From: Anisakis pegreffii
Lineage: Eukaryota > Nematoda > Chromadorea > Rhabditida > Anisakidae
Reading direction: 5' to 3'
Length of the DNA: 64,000 bases
Assembly: GCA_035041965.1 (NCBI GenBank)
Contig: JAPYMA010001053.1
Span: forward strand, 1 to 64,000
In this document: positions 24,908 to 37,335 of the stretch, one piece after another
Position numbering within the stretch: the first letter of the stretch is position 1
How the letters are laid out: every line of letters begins with the position of its first letter
Translations under genes and position numbers: made by a program
The notes under the pieces: model-generated
Told to the model about the DNA's origin: nothing
What the model saw: the letters and a program-made list of their open reading frames with translations, nothing else
Database searches by the model: none

Positions 24908-27900
24908 GTGATGGACAGAGTGAGGAGGAAACGAGAAGCCAATTTACGGCGTCCTGATATCATTGATCTGCACCAAGATCATTGCCTTATGAATAACGAT
25001 ACGCTTGCAAAGGTTAGTTATGTCATGATGCAATGGCTTTTCCCAGTTGAATCGAACAGCAGTATGAGCAACCTTCTCTGTTCGATAGACGGAAATCTGG
25101 AATACGGATGCAGTTTCTGACTTGGTAAATTCAAGTAACAGTCATAATCCGTGACCGTCAGAACTGCTTCTCAAATAAACAGCAATTTATGGGTACATCA
25201 CAGAAACCGACTGATCATGAGAATGGAAATAGCTTACACTGGTAATCGAGACAAAGCTCTGCGAAAAGTTAACCGTTTGTTTTCTGTTTCGATTCCTTAG
25301 TATTCACAGCCCGTTGAGGCCATTCTTCAGTGATCTTATTGACAGCGTTTAAAATTGGCGACAGAGTGAAACAGTTTTAGTCAGCTGATTGGCGGTGATA
25401 AAAATCAGTGATGGATGCATTGTGTTATCATCAAAGTATCGTATCCTATTGTTCGGTTGAATGGGATTGCATTAGCATAGCTGTGAAGAATTCGAAAATT
25501 CGATGACCACCTTCCGATGTAGCAAGATTTAATGAATTGCCATTCGTCTTCATTAATCATTGGCGTATGTAAATGTACTTTTAGTCAGTACTAGAATACA
25601 TAATGCTATCGTACGATCGTAAAACAGTACCAATTGCGGAAGGCGTTGATGTGAAAGTGGATCTCATTATACAAGCCATTACAAGTATTTCTGAAATTGC
25701 GTCAAGTTTCACTGCTGATGTCTTGTTCAGTCAGATATGGCTGGATCCGGGACTTTCGTTCGAAAACATGACAACGTTAGCCTTGAAGTTGCATTCGTTT
25801 CGACCATATAATTTTTCTGTGCGAGATCATGCATTAACCCTCAACAACCGATTTAGAGGAATACATTATGTATTTTCGGTCCGTATTGGAACATTTGCGG
25901 TAACTTCTTTGGGACCGAAAGCTATAGATTGATGATAAGTGGACTTGTAATTAAAATTGAAATTTCCACAATTTCGCAAGCCAATACGTAGTAATTAGAC
26001 GATTGTTCAACATGCGAGAGGGGAGTTTCGAGGAATTTTTGAAGTGTAATTTTGATATGGTGAAATTCTTTTGAATTCCATGTTTGGAGCTGTTAAGAGA
26101 TTTAACTTCGTCAAACTTGTTCATTGACATACCAAGAAGTCGTGAGAAAAAGAATCAGTACGAATATCTCTTGGAAAGGCAAGGATGTTTTGATGATTTG
26201 CATGAGTGCTAGAGAGGCGCGTATAGATTAATGTGCAGATTAGGTGGTTGAGGACCGGGAAGATGCTTGTTCGACGGCACTTCAATGTCGAATTTCATTG
26301 CAAAACACAGAAGTGAATCTTACTCTGTTGAGTAATTCAGCACTTCAAACATCCACTTCGCTACGGATGCAGGCCTCATGAAAGCATTCTCTGATTGATC
26401 TAAAAACGTTTAATCATATTGTTTAGAATGGGATTGAAGATAATTGGTGTTAGTGACCAAGGAATAATTCTGCAAACGCTATAAGGTGGCTTCTGATGAA
26501 TTATATATACCTCCATGCTATTGGGGATGGAAACAGTTGAAATGACATTTCAGACTCCTGTTGAGTTAAAAAAAAACTTTGTAAAATCGATGTAATTAAG
26601 AGTTCTCACGAGTTGAATCAACACTTACGTAAAATTGCAGTTGTTTACCGAATCTAACGTTGAGCCATCGAACGATTGACGATATTTGGCTGCCGAATGT
26701 GTGCTTCCAAAACAGCAAACGGACATCGGTTCACTCAAGTCCTACTCCGAATATTTTCCTTCTGATTTATCCGAATGGGACACTTTGGGTCAACTATAGA
26801 GTGAAGGTATATTACTTACATTTATCAACATGGTACTCTCGAAATATGCGTTCTGTCTAACTGTATGCATTTATTGTTTAGATATCATCACTCACTGTTA
26901 TACTTGAGGTATTTATTGCAAGCCCTCAAGCATGTAAGGCAGAGAATTTTCGATGATTGAAAATTTTTTGAATCCGCATTCTTGACATTCAGCAGAATAT
27001 TGGATGAGCACAGATACTGAGAGCATCGCTTAGCAAAAAATTCGCTTTTGAAAACGATCGACTGAGTTTTTCTTCGTAATTCTCATGTATAGTTTCATTT
27101 TGTTATGATTAGATCAGTGGTTCTCACGTTCGGGTGCTCCATCACCCTTGTTGATTATCTGACAGGTTGCCGTCACCTCATCCTCCCCTCTTCCCCTGAC
27201 ACAGGAACTTAATATTTTTAGGTAGAACGTCAGGAACAAACAGAAAACCGCGTTTAGATATCCGAGTGAAAGATACTGTTTCATCATAATTAACAACTGC
27301 ACGAAATATTAATTTCCCGACACCCCCGAATCACCCAAAATGGGTAATTTCACTCCCTGTGAGAACCACTGTCCTGGACCGTTGTGTTGCTCATTATTTC
27401 AATCGATTATGATTACATGGAAAGCTATTGTCTGTGACAGGTACACTCCAAACTGATTTAGATGAATCCTCAATCTTTTCAGACGTGTTGTATTATTGCA
27501 AAAAACAAATTTCTATCAGGGAAGTATTATTGCAAATTGCGCGTTTTGCCTACAGGAGCCTTTTGAGCCATGTCTTCTGGCTGAGAAAATTAGCTCTTGA
27601 CAGTTGCCATTATTACTTTGCTTGTCTTTGAGCTGCCCACTGATAGTAACTAGGGTTTGCACGGGAACGCGGGATCCCGGGATTTCAATCCTGATCCCGA
27701 TCCCGGGATTTAAATCTTGAAAAATTCCGGGATCTCGGGATTTGATAAAACAGGTCAATTTGTACGAATTTTGATTGTGTGCCCATCTTGAAGCAAGCCT
27801 TAATCATTCCCAGCACATTCATATGCAGTCATCTTTGTTGTCTGTCACCTGTCATCGATGAATAGCTATGGAAATAGACGCAAGTTGAACGAAATAGACG

Positions 27901-30900
27901 AACGATCAACGACAGCTCGATGAACTTTTACGTAACATTTCATTGAATATTCAACTGATTATTCTGCTCTTCATTGCTTTATATCACACTCATCTGGATG
28001 TATTTCTAAGTAAACTAACAGAGATAATCACATTTTTTAATGAGAACCAAGAGCAACAAACTTCAACGGAATTTTGAGTCGTTTCCTCTCACGCGATTTG
28101 TTCGGCTTCAATATTCCATCTGTTAATTCAACTGCATGTTCTAAAGATTGCAAGCCTTTTTACTTCGCTATTTGGAAACATTTTCATCTGATCGAAATGT
28201 AAATAAATTCTCACTGAGTTCACTCATAGTGAGATTTCATTGTCGAAGTGAGCAAAATTGTTCCATTCAAAAGGATCTTGACCTTGAATATCAAATACAT
28301 TTCCATGATTTCTGATTGAAATTATCAAATATGTAAGTGCTCGATGGTTCGATAAAAATCTATTGCGGATGTTTTTTTCCCTTTTTAGATAAACTCTGAA
28401 ATTTTGATTTTTTTTTCAAAATTTGCATGATATAATTCATGCGATGCATTTCTTTCGGAAAACACTGAAATTTCGGAAACGGCAGAATTCAGCTGACGTT
28501 AATACTGGGAGAAAAGGAACTTGAAGCATTGCAAATAAGTGTTTGAGAATCAAGAATTTCATATTCACATGCAAGTGTAATGTTATTAGCTTAGACCCGA
28601 GATGACAAGATGTCTTAGCACAGAAAATGCAGTATGCCCTTGCGGCATGATCATTAGTATAATTAATTTGGTTTCTTGCATTTCTTCAACGATTTGTTGA
28701 TCAACTCCTTTCTGATTAATAATGAGTATATTGGTTCGAAAAAATGCGTTTAAATATGTCTCGCATCGATATTTCAAAAATTCTCCGACCTAGAGATCAA
28801 AGGTCAATCCCGGGATTGAAAAAAACGTCGGAATTTTGCAAACCCTGCTAGTAACTGTGAGCACGATCATTGCACCACTAGAGAAAGCTTATCGAATCAG
28901 CAAAAAACGCAGTTGAGCAGAATAGAAGTCTTAATGAAATTTGTGGCATGCACCACGTTCACTGGATGTCAAACGCTCAGGAGTATTCTTGAACGCGTTT
29001 GATCGTTGCATTCGTACATATTCAGTCCGTCACGCGGTAGCACTACAAAATGATTCACATTGACGAAAGGAAAATTATTCGAGTCACTACTTCACTAGAT
29101 GCACCATGATAAGAACAACGGTTCCAAGTGCTGTGCGCGACACGAATGTTAAGGCATAAGCGGACAAATATTTGCTGGTGTCTTTGGAAAAAAGGAATGA
29201 GTTGGAATGAATAAATAATGATCTGCGTTTTGAGGTTTTATTTGTTTCATTTAAAAATATCGCCCTACCTTTAAAGTCGGATTTTTGGAAAAGTTGGAAA
29301 ATTATTCCGTTTTACATTAATCGGCCCATTACACTCAAAGCAATTACTTTTATTTTCGCAATTTCCCTACAATATGGACTAACGGAACTTCACAGAAGAA
29401 AATTTTTCTGGGTTACAGCGTTCTCTTCTTATGTGAAGCAGATTAATGGGCTTACAGAGCGTTCTTTTAATGTGGCAAAAGATTGATAATGGCAAGGCTT
29501 GAATAAAGCACTCACGGTTTCTTTAGCGGACTTCATAGAATTGTAACCTATCCAAACAAATGGATTTTCATTATTTCTGTTGACAAAAGCGAGAGCTTTG
29601 AAACGTTGCGTGCTAACCGGAGATATAGTGCAATTTCAGTGAATTCATAGGTAACAGAAAGTTGATCTCGCTCAGAATTGCGATCTTCAAGCACCTTTCA
29701 ACATGCAAAATCGCATTTCCGAGAGTAACAAGCCAGCAATCGAAACGAACCGAATTCCTCCACATAAAAAATCGTTTTGCGTGCATTCGTGCGATTCAAT
29801 AATGCAGCAGAATTCAGTTTAATTCAACTGCGAACAACACTCTTCTTTCGTTTCATATGAAGCATTTCGAGGTGAATCGCAGTCCAGTGAATGCAATCTA
29901 AATGTGTCTGAATGCTTTATATGCCCTTTCGGACATCAATACCAAAATACGAAATGCTCATAAATATTAATTTTGGCTCAATGAAGTTTTCAAATGAGCA
30001 AAATATCAATCAAAATTTTGAGCCAAAAAATATCCAAATGGAAATCTTTCGATTATCTCAGTTGCAAGCAAACAGCACATCCAAATCAGTTGTAAGATAG
30101 AGGGCAATTTCGAAAAGTAGCATAACGAATTCATCTTCATAGATTGAAAATTGATGGTGCTCAATGAGCAGCTTGTAATCTAAATTACATTACTCAGATG
30201 GAACGAGCAACGTATGGTGTTGCCTTGAGAAGACTCGGGAGATAGTCGTTGTATAAGAGAAAGAAATTGTTCAGTCATCAGACTCTTGCAAGATATATTT
30301 GAATCGCTTAAATTACGGATCACATACGGATTATGTTTGGCCGAACATTATTAGTTCATAATACTATGAGAAGTTTCGGTTCTTGTAAAACATTTGATTA
30401 AGGTAGAAGCACCTTGTGAGTTGGATATGACGTCGTTTCCGATGGATGTTCAGCGATGTACGATGACTTTCGAATCGTACTCGTTCAACGTTGGTCGAGT
30501 ACGTCTTGACTGGTTCGAGACTGGGGTCATCTTTGATATTCAGGTATTCGATATTCCTGACTCTAGATAAACCAATAATAACCTTCAAGTGAATCAATAG
30601 ATAGTAATAAAAATGTGTGCCATATTTCAGCATCTGCCGTGCTACATCTCATGTTCTGATGTCAATTTATTGAACGCTATACGAACTTTTAGGAAAAATT
30701 GTTCTTTTAATTTTACTTTTAGGGTAAGTGTACTTTTAGGAAAAACTGAGACAATTCTTAGATAAGGAATGTTAAAATTCATCGCTTTTGACAGCTGAAT
30801 TTTTGTCGAACTGCATCGCTGCTCAACGAAACCGTCAGACTATATTGCTGAATTGTAGGGCAAGCTCCCGGATTTTGAGTTGGCACGATATACGTGGCAA

Positions 30901-33107
30901 AAACAAAAGTTTTATTATCCTGCTGGTCAGTGGGACCAATTGAAAGCGACATTTTATTTCCGACGAACCTATGGCTATTATATACTTCAGTTATATATGC
31001 CCACTTACACCTCAGTATTCATCAGGTGATCATCATTTTGCTATACGAATTTTCAGAGCCAGTTCAAAAAAAGCTTCATATTTTAAGACTGAAATAGTTA
31101 TCGTGAAGATGGCTTGCTTCAGGATTGTGAATGATAGTAGGGAAGATCATTTTGAATGAATGAACTGAAAATAGAAACAAGCAATATTAGAAGCACCGAT
31201 TATGAAGTATTAATTGGCTTCATTTTGAAACGAGACGACTGTTTCAGCTGGATTGCGTTTTGGCTCGATCCAAAATGTTTGCCAGGAAGAATTACACTTG
31301 GCGTCTCCTCTCTTATGGCTCTCACATTTCAGGTTATTGTCACACTCCAGAAAATTTTCGGCGAATAACCTGGTAGAATAAGGAATGAATGCAACTTTCA
31401 TTTTTAGCTACTTATAAAATGTCACAACAAATGTTTTCAACAGAGAATGATCATTTTTGTGCATCAATGTCGTTTCAGTACGGTAATGTGGCCCGAAGTC
31501 TACCGAAAGTGTCTTACGTGAAAGCCTTGGACGTATGGATATTTGCGTGCATGGTACGTTCTCTCTCATCAGATTCTCGTTCAGTGATGAACGTTTTGGT
31601 TGTGGATTTGATGCAAACGGTAGTGACACGGGGATTATTATCGAGGAAATTCGAGGATTAATGAATGATTTGTACAGGGAAACGAGTTGAATGGGACTGA
31701 TGAATTGCAACTGATTTCAGGGATTTATTTTCTTTTCATTAGTTGAATTAGCGATCGTTGGTCATGTTGATAAACTAGCTACGATGGAGAAGAAGAAACT
31801 AAGTGGTCGATACAATGGTCGAAGGAGGAACAATCGAGTGGATTTGAGGATGCAAAACAAGTAGGCTAATGTGCTGAACTGATTTTTGCCATTGACAAAA
31901 CTGAATGTTCATCAATGTAAAGAAAATTTCGTAGCGATAATTGAATATTGCTGTAAAGACACAGCGAAACTAAGGTGATGTTCAAATTCATTTGGTGGAT
32001 ACAGATGACCCAAGAATGGGAAACAAATGGCAAACGTAAAATCAAAAACGAAGGGGTTGGCCTGTGAATGAATATTTGTTTGGCGAGCAAAGGTTTGAAA
32101 TTTCAGTGTTAGTGAACAAACGACATCGTTCTTTGATTCGCCAACTGACGTTCGTCTAGCGACGAATCGTTTGAACGAAAATAGTTCAACGGAATTGAAA
32201 AGGTATGTCTGTTCAACTCATCAGATCAAAAGTTTGTAAATTGATATTCTTTGGAAACATCCATCGAAATTTGACTTGAATTAGTTGTGATGTGTTGCTC
32301 GATACTGATTGATGATGCGAAAATTTTTGGAGAATTGATTATAGTTTTGTGAATGTGTATTAAGGAGGAGTATATCGATGTCACCACATCCGTTAATAAT
32401 GAAATCCAGTGCGTTGAGACGTCTTGATCGTGAAAGATATCGAGATACAGCCAATGAGCAGAATATGATGAAATGGAGGCAGTTGGAATGGACTGGTGAA
32501 AAGGTATGTGTACTTACATCATAATCTCATACTTTTTCTACATTTTATATCCATTTGTCAAGGAACTGGAAAAACTGACCGTGTTTTGTTCCCTGTCATC
32601 ATCTGTAAGAGTTCATGAGCCACTCATCCGTATCTATACTTAATTCCTACGCCGCGCCCTATTGATTGAAAAACCACCGGTTATAAAATTGTGAAACATT
32701 TGGAGAAGAGAAGTTCATTCAAAAGGTAGAGATCTGTTGATGGCATGAAATTAACGAAATTGGAAGGCCTAAAATGGTCTGATGAAGAGATAAAAATATA
32801 CAAATATTAGTGTTGAATAATTGAATGAGTTATCTAAATTTATCCGAGTCAGTTCGGCAAAAAAGTATCACAGAGAGGGGAGGCACGTTACGGAAAACTT
32901 TTAAGGTCTGTTTACAGGAAATTTCGAAACAGATATCGAAGAATAGCGATCCATTTTCAGGTGGACAAATTGTGTCAGTTCTGTTTTCCGATCGCATTCA
33001 TATGCTTCAATTGTTTTTATTGGCTGTATTATACAACAGAATCAAATAAGCAGATGGAACGACTGTTGGATCATGCCAACTTGACAGGATCATTCACACC
33101 CATCTGA
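24908..33107 (+). CDS. Cys-loop ligand-gated anion channel subunit (ACC/LGC-like), 5' end incomplete
   Basis: Pentameric neurotransmitter-gated channel subunit, plasma membrane. Exons: 24908-25012, 25585-25775, 26641-26806, 30403-30543, 30859-31025, 31248-31332, 31479-31553, 31721-31860, 32107-32202, 32365-32503, 32853-33107; all phases agree, giving 519 residues without the signal peptide. Landmarks: [69 protein letters not shown], the Cys-loop [15 protein letters not shown] (13 residues between cysteines), TM1 [21 protein letters not shown]2 [19 protein letters not shown]3 [19 protein letters not shown], a basic intracellular loop of about 150 residues and TM4 [18 protein letters not shown]. 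The TM2 entry has Pro and Arg as in anion channels but Gly instead of Ala between them. The closest memory match is the nematode ACC/LGC group; the ligand cannot be assigned. Intron 3 (3.6 kb) holds two transposon-like elements. Confidence 0.93.
27115..27371. mobile_element. 257-bp hAT-like MITE with 13-bp terminal inverted repeats
   Basis: Ends are CAGTGGTTCTCAC (27115-27127) and its perfect reverse complement GTGAGAACCACTG (27359-27371). CAGTGGTTCTC is a typical hAT-superfamily end. The flanks do not show a clear 8-bp duplication, so the insertion is probably old. Non-coding. Confidence 0.75.
27652..28848. mobile_element. 1.2-kb non-autonomous hAT-like element with 8-bp target duplication
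   Basis: TAGTAACT occurs at 27644-27651 and again at 28849-28856, directly flanking AGGGTTTGCA at the left and TGCAAACCCTGC at the right. Subterminal GGGATCCCGGGATT-type repeats occur on both sides (left cluster 27670-27740, right 28808-28816). About 1 kb of AT-rich filler has no transposase-like open frame, so it must depend on an enzyme encoded elsewhere. It lies inside receptor intron 3. Confidence 0.85.
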
Positions 33108-33182
33108 TAACCTTATCAATCACTTTGGTCATTATCAGTTTGATTTGACGAGTGATGATGATCAATTGTGATGTTTCACATC
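33086..33182. repeat. 97-bp direct repeat, copy 1 (receptor last exon and 3' UTR)
   Basis: Spans the last codons and stop of the receptor and about 75 bp beyond. It is identical to 33795-33891. Confidence 0.95.
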
Positions 33183-33499
33183 GCTCACATGTTTGTCTGT
33201 ATTTGAATTGTGTTCTCATTTGAATGGTCAGATAAAAAAGAATCACTCATTTCAAGGCTTGAAAGATCACCGAGACTCAGTGATTGGTGCAAATGAATAG
33301 TGAATTGAAGCATTGCAGTTGATCTGTTGCAAAGCGAACTACAGCGAAATTATAGTTGATTGCTTTTGCAGTTGGTGAAAACATGAACCAAAACAATTTC
33401 AAAACATGAACCAATTTTCAATTTCGGATGAATGGCTAAGAGTTCACGGATAATGCTTGTAAAATGTGAAGAATTAATAACAAGAGGAAATTCAGTAAA

Positions 33500-33780
33500 A
33501 TTGATACAAATTGTGATACCGGGTAAACCTGGTTATCCTTTCAATTCGGCAACCACTTTGCAGCAGGCGGTCCTGGTAGACCACGGTCGCATATAATAGA
33601 AGTGTAGGCATCGTTTCTAGCCAGTATTAGCTCACCTCCATCTCTTCCGGATTTCCCATTCTCACCTTTTTAACCATTAATCCCATCTTCCACATCACCA
33701 CCAAGTAGTTCAAGCTTACCAAGTGGACCTTGGTGGCACGTGGAAGATGTAACGGCAATGATTGGAACTAAAATGATTGA
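33500..33780 (-). pseudogene. Cuticle-collagen-like fragment, degenerate
   Basis: On the minus strand a Gly-X-Y pattern appears: CHQGPLGK, then EDGING, a stop, KGENGKSGRDGG, and further on GLPGPPAA and PGLPGI in shifted frames. Nematode cuticle collagens have this CxxGPxG start and long Gly-X-Y tracts. Stops, a frameshift and lost glycines show it is not functional. Its boundaries are approximate. It lies between two identical 97-bp repeats. Confidence 0.6.
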
Positions 33781-33794
33781 GTTTCAGCTACAAT

Positions 33795-33891
33795 AGGATC
33801 ATTCACACCCATCTGATAACCTTATCAATCACTTTGGTCATTATCAGTTTGATTTGACGAGTGATGATGATCAATTGTGATGTTTCACATC
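33795..33891. repeat. 97-bp direct repeat, copy 2
   Basis: Identical to 33086-33182, 709 bp downstream. The copy begins inside the receptor's final codons, so it is a partial duplicate of the receptor gene end. Confidence 0.95.
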
Positions 33892-34927
33892 ATAAATCTA
33901 CATAATGTTACCATTGGATTCTAGTGTGAATGTTTCTCGTCAAGAGAAACTTTATTACGAATTCGTTCTCTTGCTGGTTGAGCGGTTTCATTATTGCTGA
34001 TGACAAATGGTTGGAACTAGAGGTTGTCAAATATAGGATACTGACAATGTTCCGTATGCATATTATCAGACAGTATGGGTTCAAGGCTCAAAATAATCAT
34101 CGAGGCTGAGCGATTGCTTGCTTTGATACCTGTAATCAATTATTGGTTCCGAATTATATCTATCTGCAACAACAAATGATCAATGAATATCCTGATGATC
34201 AGCGTGATGAATAATATCATAATGATGAATATCGGTATCAACAACTGATGATCAACATCCTTCTGCCTAACTTGAGGAGTAATCTCAAAATAAAATTTGT
34301 TTGACATGTCTGAATAAGCAGGATTAATTTCAGTCAGTGAGTCATTCGTTTGAGCTTTGAAATGATCTCGATTGAACCATTTTCCCGAAGAACATGCCCG
34401 TTTGTTTGGAGATGGACGCTTTTCTGTACTCCTTTGAACTGCGGAAATCTCAGTCCGCAGGCTTCGCGACCTTTGAAAGAAATCATATCGGTGCTTTTTT
34501 GCAACAGTGGATCTGCTCAGGGATGAATAAATGTAGATGATTCAGTTTCTGTGCAGAACCTGATTTCATGAATATCCAGATCGCTGCTTGATGAATGCTA
34601 CTGGCGACTAGCATTTGCACAAAATCTCGGTAATACAGAATGCCGGTATTAGAAAAGCGATATCGATCTCAGGATTCGAGGTGTCGCTATTCACGGTATT
34701 TCCGGTATTCATCACAAGTCATTTCAAGTGAATTTGGCCGTATATCTATCCATCACGACTGGAGCATCATGAATCATACCTATTTTTGTTTTTTGTTGTA
34801 TTTTTAGCTGAATTTCTTGAGCTTTGGTGAGTGATCTGTTGAATAAATTGTTTTCTGAATAATTATGAACACATTGGCTCAAAAAGAATACATTAAATGA
34901 GTCGCATTTCTATATGTCAAAAGTTGC

Positions 34928-34960
34928 TTTCCAATACCGATATTGTATCGGTATTGGAAA
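34928..34960. repeat. Perfect hairpin, 15-bp stem and 3-nt loop
   Basis: TTTCCAATACCGATA (34928-34942), TTG, then TATCGGTATTGGAAA (34946-34960), fully complementary. Confidence 0.85.
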
Positions 34961-35111
34961 ACGAAATCGATTTCGGTGTTGAGAAAATGGTCGATATTTG
35001 GCAAACACTATTGGCGACGAATGTCTTCGACGAAACATTGGCACTCCAGAAGCATTAAAAAAATTTACAACGAAGGGTGTAGCTATGGAAGTATATGGTT
35101 GCACTCACAAG

Positions 35112-35195
35112 TAGTGTTCGTCGAGGAACGGGGTCCCCGTCGGGGACCCCGGCGGGAGCGCTCCCCCCGCGCAATTTGCTCCCCGACGAACACTA
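35112..35195. mobile_element. 84-bp GC-rich hAT-like MITE with perfect 8-bp target duplication
   Basis: CTCACAAG at 35104-35111 and again at 35196-35203 flanks an element starting TAGTGTTCGTCGAGG and ending CCCCGACGAACACTA (terminal repeats matching at 14 of 15). The core is GC-rich and itself palindromic (GGGGTCCCCG followed by CGGGGACCCCG), in sharp contrast with the AT-rich surroundings. The 8-bp duplication and TAGTG end fit the hAT superfamily. It is among the smallest insertions one can recognise. Confidence 0.9.
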
Positions 35196-35412
35196 CTCAC
35201 AAGTATACGCCTATATGCCTTCTCTTTCAAAAGAGCTTTGATCAGAGCTTGAACTGACAATGAGTAATTGCCCGTAAGAAACGAACTGATCTACATACGC
35301 GACAATGGATGTGAGAACACTCAAACCTATCATACGTTCTGATTGATAGTCTTCAATAACACACTAGTCTAAGCCATCTTTTAATTTTGGTTTCTGTTGA
35401 CAACCATGATTA

Positions 35413-35777
35413 TTATGTAGCATTCTCAGTTATTTGATAATAAATTAATAAGGAGCGGAAGAGAATTCGTCGAATGATGTGCGCAAAAGCAATCGTTCCA
35501 TAAACAAACAGTTGTGCTTTGATGTTACACATTGATAGCATTTCGAATGAAAGCATATCAAGTAGATGACTGATGCACTGTAAGATAACTGGATAGCTCA
35601 TCAGCAAGAAAGCCTCTTCAGTTTTTTTTTGCTCGATGAACTCGCACAGTTGCCAGTCGATAAGCAGAACAAGTTGTTGGCACATCTTTTCTCTTTCAAT
35701 TACCGTCGAAGTCATTAGTTGCAAACTCTTCGAAATGGCCTCAATCCGCTGTATTATATGGATAGGTGCTTTCTTTT
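35413..35777 (-). other. Coding-like open frame, possible terminal exon of an unknown gene
   Basis: About 120 codons open on the minus strand, ending at a stop at 35413. An internal acceptor (AATACAG) at about 35746 would open it with RIEAISKSLQLMTSTV. The product is helical: REKMCQQLVLLIDWQLCEF, then KKTEEAFLLMSYPVILQCI and LLDMLSFEMLSMCNI. Composition is protein-like rather than AT-noise, but no upstream exon and no known family were recognised. Confidence 0.35.
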
Positions 35778-37335
35778 ATAAATTGCAACATTTCTACGAT
35801 GATGATCATCGTTTAAGTATAACAATAAGATGACAGCAGTGATTCCTGAAGAACCGGTTTTTAAATGCATCACTAATTGAGCATTATTGTTTTGTGTTCA
35901 ATCAGCGAGCACTTTTGAGTGATTATGATGCTAAAATAGAATGATATAACCTGTTCTTTGATTTTTTAAAATTCACATTGTTACACCCGAATTAGCCAGA
36001 TTCATTCATTTCAGTTATGGTGCATGGCATTGCTCCAGTTTACGTCCAACAGCAGTATTGTCACCTAGAAACCTTAAAATGACGACACGAGCTAACAGTG
36101 GCATTGCAGCGAGTATGAGCAGGGCATAAGCATTCATAGGTCTGAATGTTGCGTTCTTCGATAGAGCTCAACCAATGAAATGATTGTACTGAGGTCGTTG
36201 TTCAACGGTTCTCGCATGCTCACACGCCATGCACTTCTTTGGCTGAATACTGGATTGTCATTCCCCTTAAACAGTTTATGGTGTCATCATGCACCCCTCC
36301 TCCTCCTCCATCTCCAGCAATTGTTTAATATTTGCGAGTAACATTCAGAAGAATGACTTTTAGAAATGGTCGATGCGATCAACACACTTCTTCTTTTAAG
36401 ATCATGTGGAAATATTGATAAAAAATTATCAGTGAAGTGCAACAAGAGATGATGCAATAACCACTGAGAAAGACCAAAGAATGATGCAATTCTAAAAAAG
36501 CTCCCATTGCGTATCGCATAATAGCTATTTTGAGTGAGAAATACCTCGAACGGCACCTAATCAATGAACTTTTCGGCTTCTCTTGGCTGTATACATGTCT
36601 CAGCATTCACTACTCGGTGCTCATTTGCTTACACTCATTTTACACTCATTTTGAATGCGCCAATTCATCAAAGATCAAACTCAGTGTTTTATTGCCCAAT
36701 TGAATGATCATAAAATCATCCATTAATGACCGATCGTATTCATTTCCCATGAGCGAGATCAAGTTTTAGAGTTGTTCACATGGGATCGTGAACGTTCAGA
36801 TCCTTTCGAATGCAGACAATTATATTCAATCAGTAAATTGGGCAACAAAACCCGGACATTTCATTTTAGGATTCTCTAATCGTTTGAACAATCGAAAATG
36901 AGCAAAACAGTCGGATGAACGCAAACAGATGGCTCTTTTTCTTTTTTTCTTGTTTCTCCCGACATTTGTCGAAAGAAATTATAATCTCAATAAAATATTG
37001 TATCGGTATTCTACCGTTGTTCAAAATAAGCGGTTCGGCGTTCATAATTCTGTACCAATCAACTCTAATGTTATAATTGATGTGATAGCATTGAATTATC
37101 AGTGTGCAACTGCTCTTGTTGAATGATAGCAATGTCAAAAATGAATTCAACGTGGCACTGAACGAGTACTGTGTCATAAGTTCACATGGTTCATAGAGCA
37201 TGGAGTTATCTCATGCCGCATCATTAGGTGACCAGTGCTCATTGAAGCCGATGAATTCAATCACCCGCATTCACTGATAATGCAACAACATTGTAATGCA
37301 AGGTTATTGTAAATTTTTCTTTGATGTCAGTGATA

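Larger units (their letters stand above)
26807..30402. other. Large receptor intron 3
   Basis: A 3.6-kb intron between the exon ending YRV-K and the exon opening VEAPC. It contains the inverted-repeat elements at 27115-27371 and 27652-28848; the rest shows nothing recognisable. Confidence 0.8.
33892..35412. other. Intergenic region with small palindromes and a MITE
   Basis: No exon recognised. It includes a hairpin (34928-34960) and an 84-bp element (35112-35195). Related CGGTATT motifs with AAAACGAAATCGAT-like continuation occur near 34643 and 34951, probably relics of one repeat family. Confidence 0.5.

Noticed and set aside
30364..30633. 89-codon minus-strand frame opposite receptor exon 4
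   Set aside because: It is antisense to the Cys-loop exon, whose plus-strand reading is a family signature.
34943..35257. 104-codon plus-strand frame
   Set aside because: It runs straight through the 84-bp MITE and the hairpin; its Arg/Gly/Pro part is the GC-rich element read by chance.
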